From Cotesia glomerata (taxonomy: Eukaryota > Arthropoda > Insecta > Hymenoptera > Braconidae), in the NCBI RefSeq assembly GCF_020080835.1, contig NC_058158.1:29530305-29594304 (forward strand): a DNA stretch of 64,000 nucleotides. Direction: 5' to 3'. Positions 1 through 12,433 of this stretch are shown here, one piece after another. The notes under the pieces are model-generated. The model was not told the origin of the DNA. It worked only from the letters and a program-made list of their open reading frames with translations, and did no database searches. A program made the position numbers and the translations under genes. The first letter of the stretch is position 1; every line of letters starts with the position of its first letter.

Positions 1-2450
1 TTCGAATAAATGTAAATATATAAATAAGAAAAGTAAAATCTTAGTACAGCTGTAGTCATGAAAGTAAACACATGTTATCGATTTTTATAATATAATATAA
101 TATTATATATCATACGAAAGAATTCTTTTTCTCTCGATGTAGTAGTTCAAAGCGAAACCCGCTTCTTGTATTATATATATGTATATATTATATTGTAAGT
201 ACTGACACATTTTCTATAAATGTCTTTAGTACTATTTAAACTTAACACGTGTTTCTTTTGCGATAAACTATCACAAACTTTTTTATCTTTTTGTCAAATC
301 GCCGTACTTTAGGGTAAACTTTTTCCACACATTCAAATATTATTCCACTAAATTTTTATTTATTTATAAAGCATAAAATATACTAATTTATTGAACCGAA
401 CTTGGACTTGTAGTTTAATATCGACTCTAATTTGCAGTTTAGAGTATCAGACAAATAATATAACACGTATAGAGAATACGGAATTCCGAGTAGAAGGTGG
501 AAGACAAGAGGCGCGGAAATTCATTCTCAGGACATTTATTACGAGTGTGTTTTCTCTTGACAGTCAGCATACATATACATATTACGCAACGTGCATAATA
601 GTATTTTCATAAATGGACCACACGTATTAACATCGGAGCTTTCAAATCTCCGTTTCGAATTTCAAATTTGAATTTTACTATTTTTGCCCTTAAAATCGAT
701 TCAAAATTTTGCTATTTTTATTTTTGGTTAAAGTAAAAATGTTTTTCACCAGATATTTATTTCAAAATTAAATCGGATATTAATGATGTGTGATTAAGAA
801 AAATTATTCAGTAGCAAATGTTCACATGGTTGTCTGGCAAAATGGCCGAATACCGAGTAAAGCTGAGAGAGAACGAGCTTGCGATACTCGGAACGTAATT
901 AAGCCGGGGCAAATTGTGTCGTTTCCACATGCTGTAGGGTCGAGAGTAGTGTATGGTAGAGTATACATATAACACAGAGAACATGGGGAGCCAGCACAGG
1001 ACCAGGATAGATGTACAAGTCTGTAATGCGATGAAATGGGATCGAGGAGCGAGATAGAAAGAGAAGGAGGAAATTCAGTGTAGTAGTTCGCTCTCTATCG
1101 AATAGAACCTCGTTGTAACTCTCCGGGATATGCTACAGTCACCTAATTACGCGATGATTTAATAATAAGTCGTCATGTGTGTTTCTACCAACCCCAATAT
1201 AGCCAATCGAAGTTTAAACGCATGTTTGTAATAATTTGATACAATTAATTTTAACAGATTTGGTCGAAGATTGATTCATTTTATGTTTGAATAAATTAAA
1301 TTAAATAAAAATTAGTAAAGGCTTTTGCATTTAAAAATGGGCTGGATTAATATAACACAGTCAAAGCTTTTTTGAATTTTCATGCTCCATTTTATTAGAG
1401 CTAGAATTTTATTTTTCATGGAAATAACCCGGTTGTTAAATTCCGTAATATTAATGCATTTTACAGAGAAATGTTTGCTCAATAAATGTTTGTATAGCCG
1501 CTCGTATTTAATTTGGTTGTAAATTTTGGTCTTGATGTTATTCATACGTTTTAATGTTGAAGCGTTATTAAAGAATTTTTTTTGTTCTGTCAATATTGCT
1601 GACGTCGTATGATATAAATTGAAAATAAATATATTTATTTTTGAAAGCGCTCTTAAATATATTTTTATTAGAACTAACCTTTACTTTAAATAATTTTGAG
1701 TGGTGAAAAATAGACTATAAAGAGGCACATATTATAGCTCTGAGTTAAATGAGATTTCAGTTGAAACATTTTGAAACTATAAACCAGGTACTTTACTTGG
1801 GAAATATAAATTCTTACCCAAGAATTTTTTTTATGATGGAAATTTGACGTTAAGGATAAGTTGATAAATCAGACGTATTTATGATATAATATAGCTAATT
1901 AACCTTGAAGAAGTTACTGAAATTAATGGTAATAAATTAGAAACACATTAAGAAACTATAAAGATAAAGAATATGAAAGTAACCAACCTGTTAATAAACA
2001 GTTCAAAAATAACCTGTCTTTTTATATGGATGAAAGTAAATTACAATGTAGTAGTTAGGAAATATAAAATGATATCAGATTGAAAAGTCAGTGTTGGAGT
2101 ACTTGTGTATTTTTATACCTTGAAAAAGACTTTATAAAAGTTGAGGCGTAGTGAGTTTGAGGTGAATAACCTGAAGGTCGTTTTAAAACCAAAGTCGTTT
2201 AATTGAACTTGAAAATTTTTTTAATTTTTATCAAATTCATGATTAGTTTTTAAAGATAAAGTAACATTGAAGCTTTGGTATTTGATAAAAATAAAAATTT
2301 AACTATCAGATGACATAATGATTCATTACATTTCCAAATTTTTTCCAAATATCCGGGAATAAAAATTTTTAAATCTTAATAAAAATTTTTAATGTTGAAA
2401 ATTCGTGAGAAACAATTTTCTGATATGGCCAATTTTAATATCAGAATATT
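1..2450. other. AT-rich non-coding stretch, no gene seen
   Basis: I see no supported gene here. Reading frames are short, rich in Asn/Lys/Ile/Tyr codons and match no family I recognise. A less AT-rich patch at about 790-1130 has no convincing splice-flanked coding segment. It could be intergenic or part of a long upstream intron of the BCOR-like gene. Confidence 0.5.
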
Positions 2451-2451
2451 T

Positions 2452-3095
2452 ATTTATTTATTTATTTATCTGGTAAAGAATTCTATCGAGGTGTAAAGAC
2501 ACCTGTTTATAGAACCAGTACAAAAATACCAATTTTACAATATATATAATTTTTACAAAATTTTTGTCGATAATACAATGCAAAGAGATAATAAGTACAA
2601 AAGTAATAAATTTATATAGAAAGAAATACAAAATTATAGATAATTATCATAAAAAGGAATATCCAATCAAATACTCGCATTTTCCATTACATTTTTCAAG
2701 CATGTTAACCATTAAGGTTTCTTATCCAGTAACTTAACTTTTTTTTTAACAATTTTTTACTACAGACTATAGTTTTCATATCAGCAGGGAGTTTGTTATA
2801 ATATTTAATTGCTACATAATAAGCATTCTGAGTACTAATAGTTTTGTTTATTTTTGGTAGAACTAACAACTTAGATCTTGTATTTGTACATTTTTCATAG
2901 AATAGTTTTTACATTCTTGATAGTAGTAAGTTAATGCATTTATTATAAATGAGTTTCTAATTGTCAAGGGGATATTGTTGTAATTATTTTTACATAGCTT
3001 TTTAATTATTTTATGTTGAAGAGATGTGACAGGTTTAATTGAATTGTTATAGGCTCCTCCCCGTGCAACAATGCCATAGTTTATATACAATTATT
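2452..3095 (-). mobile_element. 3' fragment of a non-LTR retrotransposon (jockey/CR1-type LINE), degenerate
   Basis: The minus strand encodes the C-terminal end of a LINE reverse-transcriptase ORF. The stretch YGIVARGGAYNNSIKPV followed by LQHKIIKKL (about 3080-2990) matches the typical 'YGI..WGxA....L.PL..LQ..I+.I' region of jockey/CR1-type RT proteins. A frameshift near 2875 is needed to continue into LVLPKINKTIS, then KYYNKLPADMK, ending in a stop near 2703. The 3'UTR that follows contains a hairpin (AGGTGT-CTTT-ACACCT, about 2489-2506) and ends in a run of TAAA repeats (TTTATTTATTTATT on the plus strand at 2452-2469), as expected for LINE 3' ends. The N-terminal endonuclease and most of the RT are missing, so this is a dead, 5'-truncated copy. 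The family-level assignment (jockey versus CR1) is tentative. Confidence 0.8.
2704..3090 (-). pseudogene. Reverse-transcriptase C-terminal remnant of the LINE
   Basis: This is the coding remnant of the LINE fragment. It is read in two frames: about 3090-2866 covers the 'YGIVARGG...NSFIINALTYYYQ' region, then a shift of frame leads to 'TRSKLLVLPKINKTIS...YYNKLPADM' ending near 2704. The catalytic YxDD region is absent. The frameshift and truncation mean no functional protein is expected. Confidence 0.75.
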
Positions 3096-5545
3096 AAATT
3101 AAATAAAAATAATCTTAAATATTTAAGTATTTTTTGGATAACTCCTAATTCTATTTAATTTTCACTTCAGCAAGGAAAACGAATGGAAGACATATTCAAA
3201 TTTCTTGAGTAAAAAAAATAATACAAAAGGCATAGCAAGGAGTTTGTTAATAGCCGTGGTTAGTTGTAGGATTTATCGCGACGAGTTAGTCGCTCACACT
3301 CTCGAGCGTGGCATCGACCTAACATAACTTCATCGCCTAGTCGACTTCTCGCACCTAAAGAGACTTCCTTGAATACCTTAACTCGGTTGAGTTTACTCGA
3401 AAATAACCACCGCATACGGTGGCTTTGAATATGCTTTCTATACCATACAATCTATATATGTATATAACTATATCAATATGTGGATATATAGTACTTTCAC
3501 TGCATACACACGTACATTACTCTACATACTTGCTCACAGAGGAGTAAAGTGAGTCCATAAACACATACACCCACACATATCTATATAGACGTGGAGAACA
3601 TATTTACAACGGATACGATAAGCACGCGCGGTCATATCGAGTGCACCATGCAGACTGCTGCGAAATTTAATATCCCATACCTCTGGGGGACATTTAAGCT
3701 AAAGCTAAAGAGCAAAAGAGAAAACAACAATGCGCAACTGAATAAGTATTACATATTTCTATATACACATCGTTACGATGAAACAATGCAATTTTAAACT
3801 CCCTTGAGCGTTTTATGAAATAAATATTTACATTTTCGTTCTTTCTATTCATATGAAACTTCATATAAAACATATATAAAATATCAATGCATGTCTATGA
3901 AAATTATCTCTCCAATTTTCACCGAACTGAAAATAAAAATACGAAGAAATATTTGCTGCTGTTATCGTGTTGTTTGCTCGCTAAATTATCTTTAAGTTCC
4001 GATGACGCGTACTTAATCAGATAATGGCATTTAAGTTTATTTGTAATCCAATAAATGTATTATTATTATTATAATTATTATTATTTCAGTATGTACGACA
4101 TAATATATATTTGGGATGGTTTAGTGATTTGTAGTTTGTTCTAATGGTGGAAATTCTCTTGGTAATATTTGTGCTTATGTAATTGTGATAATTAAGAGGG
4201 ACAGAGAGAGCAATGATGATAACAATAATGAGGATATTAATCAGAAATAATATTAGCATGTTTAATGAAAATAATTTTAAACAATTAGTCGTGTAAATGT
4301 TTACATGGATGTTCAATGTGGATTTGAATGTTAACTATCGCACTCGTGAATAATTAAAGTCATGAGTTTTAAAAGGATTTAAATATTCATTAAATGAAAA
4401 TACAAATATATGAGTTCGAATCGTCATTCATGAGGAGCGGGACTATTTACTATTTTATTTTGTTTATCTGCACAGACTCCTTGGAAACGGTTTTTTTATT
4501 ATCTAATTTTTGATTGCAATTTTAAAATCGTCTTCATTTTTCTGAAGAAATTCTAGAATGTGTTCCTTTGAGTTTGAATCTTCATTTATCAGGGAACAAA
4601 AATATTTACTATTTATTAACTGGAAAAATGATTTTTGAACAGAGAAAAAACTTTTCTTCATTGAAAAAAGAAAATTTTTAAAAGACAATAATTAAAAAAA
4701 TTCAAATTTATTTAATAATTTAATTTATTATAAAATTTTCAAATTGAATAAAATAAAAAACTTAAAACTAGTTGCTGGATTGAAAGTTAACTTTTCCTTT
4801 CAATATCAAATTCACCGTCTTTAAAACTAGAAAAAATTTTTCAATGTTTCGCTTAAATGTGAAAAAAAGTTTATTTAAAATTCAATATATTATTTTTGCC
4901 ATCGCTCCTCGCTCGTAATTTTCCTCTCATTCGCACTCACATTCTCCACCTGTCGACTATTCATTTAAGCTATCTCTCTTTCTCTTTTGGTGGCTCCCGC
5001 TTCGGGTAACGTGGCACTTTATCAAACCAGCCACCAAGTTCGTGAAGCCGCTTTATTCATAATTAACCGGCGCTCGCTCGAGCTCATTCTACTCATCTTA
5101 CACACACGTGTAAATTGGATGGGTAAACGTCGACTGCAGCAGTGCACAAAATCTCATAGACCGCGCATCATCCTCCTTATCGTCGTAGTTTCGCTATACT
5201 AACTAAAATATACAGTAGGAACTGTACTCTGTCCTCATATTCAATATCTCGTTGTCATCATTATATCATCCTAAAGTTACTTTTACCACATTTAACTAAG
5301 ACACTGTAAATATTGTCTCTTCCAAGAATCATTCTTCCGAATTTTGTAATCTCTCAAAGTTCCTTTAATTTGATATTTAACTGCTGTAATTCTATAATTA
5401 TATTAACTCAATATTAATATTTGATTTACAACTCTGTTTACTCTGCAATTTTCAAGTGATTAATTATCTTATGATATAATACCAATCATTACTATAACAT
5501 GAATATTTCGAATTTTTTTAAATTTCCGAAAATAAAAAAAAAATA
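3096..5545. other. Non-coding stretch, no gene seen
   Basis: No supported coding exon. Two patches of lower AT content (about 3240-3800 and 4900-5210) stand out from the background but carry only short frames with no recognisable domain. They could be regulatory DNA or unrecognised untranslated exons. Nothing in the sequence decides this. Confidence 0.45.
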
Positions 5546-5549
5546 TTTC

Positions 5550-6178
5550 AATAGGCGGGCAATAGCCTAGTCGGCTCGGTGCCCTCTTTTCGAAAGAGTG
5601 GGACCCGGGTTCGATCCCGGCACGCACCACTATTTTTCAGTGATTATAAATAAAAATATGTGCGTTACGTTGCCAGCCTCTGAAAGTGGCAGAGATAGCC
5701 GGGCGGCACACGTCTGACTTGGGTGATCACCCATTTAAGCAACAACTTGAATGGGTGACCACTCTAGTCGGCGTTGGTTAGCGCGAGGGATCTCTGCACA
5801 CTAGGAGAGGGGTCTAATGCTCCAGTGGTCGATAAAGAAGAGTTTCTTATCAATCACTGTAGACTTAGCCCAGCTCCGACTGTACTATCATGGATTTTCT
5901 CTGTTTCCCCATGGATTTTCTCTGTTTCCCCATGGATTTTCTCTGTTTCCCCATGGTTCTGTTCCAACAGCCTGAGAGGTGAGGTTCAGGGTGAATACGG
6001 TACAGAAAGCACAAGTCGGTCCACAGCCGCAAAAATTAAAGTAAAAATAAAGTGTCGGGTGGGACTTGCTGAGGTCAATATGAGAAATAGAAAAAGCGTA
6101 GAGCTAGGAGAAAAAGAGGAATCAGCCTTGTAAAAAAACCGAGAGGTATACAAGTAAAGCATAATAATAATAATAAAA
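5550..6178 (+). mobile_element. SINE-like retroposon with tRNA-like head, 5S rRNA-like segment and AAT-repeat tail
   Basis: The head (about 5553-5629) has an A-box-like TAGCCTAGTCGG and a canonical B box GGTTCGATCCC spaced as in tRNA genes. The acceptor and T stems do not pair properly, so this is a tRNA-derived pol III promoter rather than a working tRNA. Downstream (about 5718-5765) is a stretch resembling the 5S rRNA core: GATCACCCATTTAAGCAAC, then TTGAATGGGTGACCAC. The body contains three tandem copies of CCATGGATTTTCTCTGTTTC (about 5890-5955). The element ends in an AAT-type tail (ATAATAATAATAATAA, about 6161-6176), as many SINE/LINE insertions do. The 119-codon frame inside (5774-6133) includes the tandem repeat and matches no family I know. 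Confidence 0.55.
5890..5955 (+). repeat. Three tandem copies of a ~21-bp unit inside the retroposon
   Basis: CCATGGATTTTCTCTGTTTC recurs three times head to tail with almost no divergence. This implies a recent expansion, and a copy-number difference between family members is likely. The unit length is a multiple of three, so the overlapping frame stays open and shows a repeated WIFSVSP peptide. Confidence 0.85.
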
Positions 6179-6179
6179 A

Positions 6180-8004
6180 TATTTCATCGTCAAAAATTAT
6201 TTTTACAAGTTTGAAATTCAAATTCCGGCTCAATTATTGAAGATACAAAAAAATTATATGAGATATTTTTTTGTAGCAAATTGAATGCTCTAAAAAATAA
6301 TTCTTATAGCGAAATACTACACTCAAATTTTTTATCAATAATTCAATTTTTTAAAAACCATTTTTACAATATAAAAATAATTCAAAATTTATTTTCTCTT
6401 ATCGCTGCTGATTCTTACTCACTAAATATTCTTTAATCAAAAACAGCTCTTATGTTCAATTTTTAAAACAAAATTTTTTTGACACAAAAAATTTTTCATT
6501 CAACCCCAAAAATGCACTAATATAAATTTATTGAAAAAAAAAAAAAAAAATTTATTTATCCTCAAAAAATTCCGCGTCAAAAAACATTTAAATACAAAGT
6601 ATGTATTACAATAGATATTTCATTCACGAAAGGACTATACTATTATCGTGAGAAGCTTTTCTTCTTTTGATGGTTTATAGTCGATTTCCTTACCCTCTTG
6701 TAATGCAATTGTTATCCGTGTGCGCTGGCTTCCGAGTTCAATTCTCCTTGGAAATTTCTCTCACTCGAGTTTCCTCTTGAATCGTGAAAATGTCATTGTA
6801 GTAGTAATAGCAGTAATAGTAGAAATCGTAGCTGAAGTAGAAGTGAAGAAGTCGAGTACCAGCAGTATTAGTTGTCGTCCTTCGTCCTCTTCTTCACTTG
6901 GTGACTCATTGTATACACGCCGGGAGAGCAAGAGTTGTCGTGGGAGAATTTTAATTACGTCTACTGCTAGAGGCACGTTCGCGCTTCGACCGATCGACCG
7001 CGTTAATGTCCCAGTCTTTGTACGTATGTGTCCGTGACACAACATCTATTTGCCACTGATGGTGCTTTGCTGCAAATTTATACTTTACCAGTATGCCACA
7101 TATTACCATTGTTATTATTTTCAAAATTATTATTATTATTATAACTGTAATCAAGCCACCATTCTCTATGAATTTATTGCACGACAATCGCTGGATTATT
7201 CAATGCTAAGCTCATACTCATCAGTATTCTATCCACGCGTACGAGCTTTTTTTTAACTGCCCACTCTTTTGTTAAATAAATATCACGGAAAAAAATTAAA
7301 GAAAATTTTATTGTTGACGTTAATTGAATTTATTTTTTTTTGTTTTAAAAATTTTTTTACTAAAATCAGATAAAATATTTCTTTGTTTTTCTTTTTTTTT
7401 TTTTATTCAATTGAAAATATACTTCATATTTATCCGTGCAAAAAATTTTGTCTCATGATAAATTTGATTCTTAAATTCATATGTTAAGACAAATATTTTT
7501 TTACAATAAAATTTATCATTAAAATGTTTCAATTTTGCACGAAAAAAAAAAAAAAAAAACAGAAAGTTTAACTTTGTAGTATTTTGTTGCAAAGTAAATT
7601 TACTTGCAAAACAATTTCATACATTATCATAAGAAAATTAAAATATATTTGTGATAAGTCCAAAACTAAAATTTATTAGCTTTATAATGGAAGACACAGC
7701 GATAAGGTTTAATAATGAGTGAGAGTTTATTAACTGTTGATTACAATAGTATGAATAATATAAAATGATTGAGAATAAGTAATGAAAATTATGGGTCACA
7801 ATGTTATTACTAGAGAGGGATCCTTGGGACTGACTGTATTAGCAGTGGTCCTCTAGCTTGGGTCCGATAGGGTCATAAACCCTTTCCACAATGCTATGTA
7901 CAGTATGACCTGTGACTGTCACTGTGGGGGTGGATGCCAGTATCGTTGCTATTCCAACAAAATTTATAAAAAGTTTAATTTTTTTTTTTATTTAGAAATA
8001 AATG
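6180..8004. other. Non-coding stretch, no gene seen
   Basis: AT-rich sequence with long A and T runs. A less AT-rich patch at about 6700-7050 contains GTA/GAA-type triplet repeats and gives short frames on both strands with no recognisable domain. A further patch at 7790-7950 has no coding signal. No gene can be supported. Confidence 0.45.
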
Positions 8005-8163
8005 CACAGTAAAAATTTTGCGTCAAAAAACTCAGTGTTAAAAATTTTTTTGTTAAATATTTAACATTTTTATGTGTAAATTTATCACTTATTCTGTTGA
8101 ATCAACACAAAAAAGTGTTAAATATTTAATACAAAATTTTTTGATGCAAAATTTTTTACTGTG
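8005..8163. mobile_element. MITE family A, copy 1 (CACAGTAAAAA... terminal inverted repeats)
   Basis: This is a near-palindromic element. The left end CACAGTAAAAATTTTGCGTC is the inverted complement of the right end GATGCAAAATTTTTTACTGTG. Internal TGTTAAATATTTAACA-like segments are also symmetric. Related copies occur at 23711-23882 and 57985-58148 in this window. It has no coding capacity, consistent with a non-autonomous DNA element. Confidence 0.8.
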
Positions 8164-11100
8164 TGCCATTAAAATAAAAAAATAATTTTTTCCTCAGAGT
8201 AGAATATTTAAAATGACGTTGATTAAACCTCTAGTAAACTTGTAGAGTATTCTGACAAGCCAATGGGGAGTTACAGATGAATCTCATGGGCATAACACAC
8301 CCATACTCTCGCTAATAAACTAAACTTAGATCCTCCGTGTACTTAGCCGTGATATTGGGCCAGTGAAATTAGTTTTGCCTTCTTCAACCTCAACTGCGCT
8401 CCCTATCTACACTACACTATCCTATCTATTTTTCTCCTCTTTTTTGTCTCACATCCCCAGTTCCCCTGATACAATAATCCTCTTCTTAGTCCGGTCTTAT
8501 ATTGAGCCGGCGAAACTTGCTGAGAAACTTTTAGTCTAAGTTAGAACTGTCGTCCAGACGATTTTCATCAATTCTTCTTCTTTAAATATTTTTCATTCTG
8601 CATTTTACTATTCTAAAATACTTACCCTAACTTTACTACTAACCCGGCATATTACAATAATTTAACTCAATTAGTTTATTTCTGTTTTCTGCAGATGATA
8701 GATAATAAATAACTTCATTAATTATTATCCTCTCTGTTATCAAGGTATATTTCCATACTTCACAAACACAAACAGTGATATTAAATTTATACGACGGATT
8801 GATAGTATATATAGCATGTAATTGAGGTAAACAAGATGATTGACTCAACGTTGTTTGCGATGCATCAGATAGTTTTAGTATAACTTTCCGAGATTTATCT
8901 CTACATGTTTGCTTGTACTTGTCCGTGTATTTATAAACATATATATACATATACATATGTATTAATGTATAGAGAGAGTAAAAATGTATACAAGAGGGAT
9001 GTACAGTACATATGTGCAGACTAGTTAGTAAATTAACCCTTCCCTGAGGCCAATCAGCCAATTTGATTTTACGATCGCCTCGACTCAATTCAACTATAAC
9101 AATCGTTGCTTGTATGATATTGTTTATTGTTTATAATTAGGCATGAAATATTCCAAATAATTTAAAGATCTAAAAAAAAAAAAAAAAAAGGAATGAATTA
9201 ATAGATTTAACTACAAACGCACAACCTTCTCAATTAAAGCAGAAAAAGAGCAGAGTAAAAAGGATCGTCTTTATTAGCAAAAATAATATTTATATCATAA
9301 AACGACAAAGATAACAATAAATGGAGTACAAGTGTAATTGGATTAGTTTTAAAAAGAAAAAGTAGCTCTTCCGTGAGGAACGTTGATTAAAGGAAAATAA
9401 AGCGGGACGCAGACAAGAGAAAAGATTGTTAGGAAAGAAGTTTAGTTGCGTTAAAAAATATAAAACGTAAAGGAAGAATTGAAATAAAAATTTCATATTT
9501 ATGCATTTTATATATATATTTTGCTCTGAAACTATTTTATCAAATATCACGATCTTTTCTCAGACATTTGTTCTTGCAATTAATTAAGGTTAATTTTTTA
9601 TACGTATAAAAACTGACTGAAGGAGTCAAAAGTGACTATTTAATTCTTTGTGATCTTAAAGCAGTTAACGGGGCAGAGAGAATAGTTTCATTTCTAATTA
9701 TAATTACTATGTTAGATGTTTTCGAGGATTTTTCAGTGACGAGTCATTTGACGGCCTTATTTTTTATTTAAGCAATTATAAATGGTGAGACTATGTTAAC
9801 ATAGTAATTATTTACTTTTGTGCTGGTGTCTCGATGAATAACCAATTATTTTATGGTTAAGTCATAGTTCGAAAAAAATTTACTTGATTTAAAAAAAAAA
9901 CTTTAAAACTAAGAAAATCATTTTGAAGGCTTTTGAATTAGCTAGAAAAGTATTTGAACTATAAGAAATTATTCTTGGTTTGAGTAAATTTCATTTGATT
10001 TAAGAATTTTTCGTGTTGATTAAATAAAAAGGGAATTTTTAAAATAATTTCATTGGTTCAAAAAATTTCTCTTGAATAAAGTTAATTTTTTTTTTCAATG
10101 TAATGCTTAATCAGTCACAATGTAACATAGTAATAATAACCAGAAAAATATCAATAAATCGTATTTAAGATAGTATCATTTACGATAAAAAAAAAAAGTT
10201 GGTTTCTCCGTGGATTCTTTATAGTAATTCACCGTATTATCCAGCTATATAATTACGGTTCTTAATAGTTTCAATATTAGAATCAATTAAAAATGTATAA
10301 TGTCTATAGATAAATTATAATCCAGTAATCTGAAATCAATGGATCGTATTCGGTCAGTCGTATCTTCCTATCGTGTGTGTACATATACACATGCATGCAC
10401 ATATGAATCCATATAGATATAGATATAGTTGGATAGAACGGGTAGTGGCCAGATTGCGAGATATCAGGTTATCCACGATCTCGAATATCTCCATGGTGGT
10501 AGGTTTATCGTACCGGCACTAGTAGTAATAATAATAATAGTAGTAGTAGTGGCGATAGTGGTAGTAGCAGTGGTGAATCCAGTATACCGCAAATACAAGC
10601 AAACCGGCTTTCCACAATTGAGGCTCACTGGCACAGACATCACCAGAAGTACTAGTAGTTGATCTAGTAGTATATGCAGTTGGAGCAGTAATACGAGCAC
10701 CAGTGCAGCTCATAGTACCGTGCACAGATTGGATACGATTACATTGTTCTCTAATTTACTAGCTATTTCCACACTCATTAGAAACCTAGAGACACTTTGA
10801 GTCATTGAGGCTTTAAACAAAGAATCAATTTACTGCTTCCGACTTCATTTAAGTAACTAAATCTTAAATAACTATTTTTCGCGCTGTTGCTCATTTATTT
10901 TTATTAAAATCACCTGAGCCAGTAATCGTAGTCGCAAGGGCATGCATATATTTATGATGGCACCTTACATTAACCGAACGGATGTTAAATCTGAGACGAG
11001 AACAAGAGAATGATTCCCACGAGTCTCTCTCGAGACATCTCAGTTCAGTTGTGTGACGCACTGACTAAGAGAGAACAGCGAGTGAGCGAGTAATTACGTT

Positions 11101-11922
11101 ACGCGGCAAATTAATTAGCCATGCGACAACCGGTCGGTTACCGATGTGTCCCCTAAGGTGGTGGCATTGGCGGTGATGGTGGCTTGCGGTCCACTGCTTC
11201 CAACGATCGATTATACTTGTCACTGTCACATCCTTATACCCGTCTATTGATGACCGAACCCGGATGTATAATATGTAATAGATGATATACAAACACAAAC
11301 ATAAGCGCCCATCATATTCACTTATTTATTTTTATAAGAAACTATGAACAAGTATTTCATTTTCGCGTTAAATAATTTTTATTGCCTTTTTATTTACTAC
11401 AAAGGGATTTTTTCGAGTCAGCTCACGTTTTAAACGCCACTTGAGTGTCATCGAACTGTCGTTATCGTTTCCATATGGATGTCTAACGGGTTTCCGAGGA
11501 GAATGTACTGAGTATATTACTCAGGAGGACGACTAATGTTACGATGACGGGGACGAGAAACCTTGGCCGAAAGAGAAAATAGAGGACAGGTTGTTGAGGT
11601 AAAAAGAGATGAAGCTGTTGTATTATTATATGTTGCTCCGAGCGACAGACGTCGGTTCTTATTCGTTCACTGTGTTACATTGGTTCACTGGAAAGATGTT
11701 TGGGTGTGATGGAGAAAGTTTGATGGATTCGAACTTTAGATTTGCGTTTCTTTAGATGAATTCATTTTGGATAAACGGAATCAGTCGAGTAAATACAGAA
11801 ATTTGAGTTGGTAACTTTGTATTGTTTTCAGTGATTGAGTTTATGTTTGATGATTGAGCTTTTTTATGCAATATTTGGACAAATAAATGTTGAAAAATCC
11901 GAATATCAACTAAACTGGGTGC
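8164..11922. other. Non-coding stretch, no gene seen
   Basis: No supported gene. About 9860-10110 holds AT-rich sequence with ACTTGATT/AAATTTCTC motifs resembling a decayed inverted-repeat element. About 10380-11300 is a lower-AT patch with a GTA/GTG trinucleotide run (about 10518-10572) that creates artificial Val/Ile-rich or Tyr-rich frames. About 11400-11700 is another lower-AT patch without recognisable coding content. Confidence 0.45.
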
Positions 11923-12433
11923 TTTTTTAACTTCCCGCTAAGAAAATTGAGAATTTTCAAAAATCGGGAAGTTATTGGTTTTACCCCGTTTTTCGAAAAT
12001 CGAGTTCTCATCATATCTCGACGTTTTGAGGTCCTAGGAAGCTTCCCCGAATGTTTCCGCGATGATGTCCGTATGTATGTATGTATGTATGTATGTATGT
12101 ATGTATGTATGTATGTATGTATGTATGTATGTATGTGTGTGTGTGTGTGTATGTGTGTGTGTGAGGCTTCAAAAACTGCGTCGAATGCTGCCAACCGCGT
12201 GGAAATTGGTTCATTCATTCAAAAGTTATTGTGGTTTGAAAATTCAAAAAGTTGTGTTTTATTAAACTGCTATTAGAGTTTTGAACTCGTAGAGCTCAAA
12301 ATGATACAATAATCATATTTTTGAGCTCGACGAGCTCAAAAACGTAATGTGTAATTTTGAGCGCTTCAAGTACAAAATGAGCGGGAAGTTGCAGGGATGG
12401 CCTTTTGGGTCAACCGTCGTCCTAATTTTTTTT
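11923..12433. mobile_element. Dispersed repeat bounded by AACTTCCCGCT / AGCGGGAAGTT
   Basis: The segment opens with TTTTTTAACTTCCCGCTAAG. Near its far end it has the inverted complement AGCGGGAAGTT (12379-12390), followed by about 40 bp with a CAACCGTCGTCCTAA-type end. Inside are an ATGT/GT microsatellite and a GAGCTCGACGAGCTC palindrome (about 12324-12338). A second, short terminal piece of the same family lies in inverse orientation at about 13728-13762, which shows it is dispersed. It resembles a repeat I associate with braconid wasp genomes, but that is recollection, not a search. The class of element is not determined. Confidence 0.6.
12071..12163. repeat. ATGT/GT microsatellite
   Basis: About sixteen ATGT units are followed by GT/ATGT dinucleotide-rich sequence, embedded in the dispersed repeat. 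It produces meaningless Met-Tyr-Val-Cys and His-Thr frames. Confidence 0.95.

Noticed and set aside
5553..5629. A functional tRNA gene
   Set aside because: The A and B boxes are present but the acceptor stem does not pair and the T stem is mismatched. The sequence continues directly into a repeat-like body with an AAT tail, so a SINE head fits better.
10429..10725. Val/Ile-rich frame on the plus strand (membrane-like) and Tyr-rich frames on the minus strand
   Set aside because: The composition comes from a GTA/GTG trinucleotide repeat. There are no splice signals or family match, and the frames are open on both strands.
12011..12276. Tyr-Val-Cys-Met and His-Thr-Tyr frames on both strands
   Set aside because: They are artefacts of the ATGT microsatellite inside a dispersed repeat.
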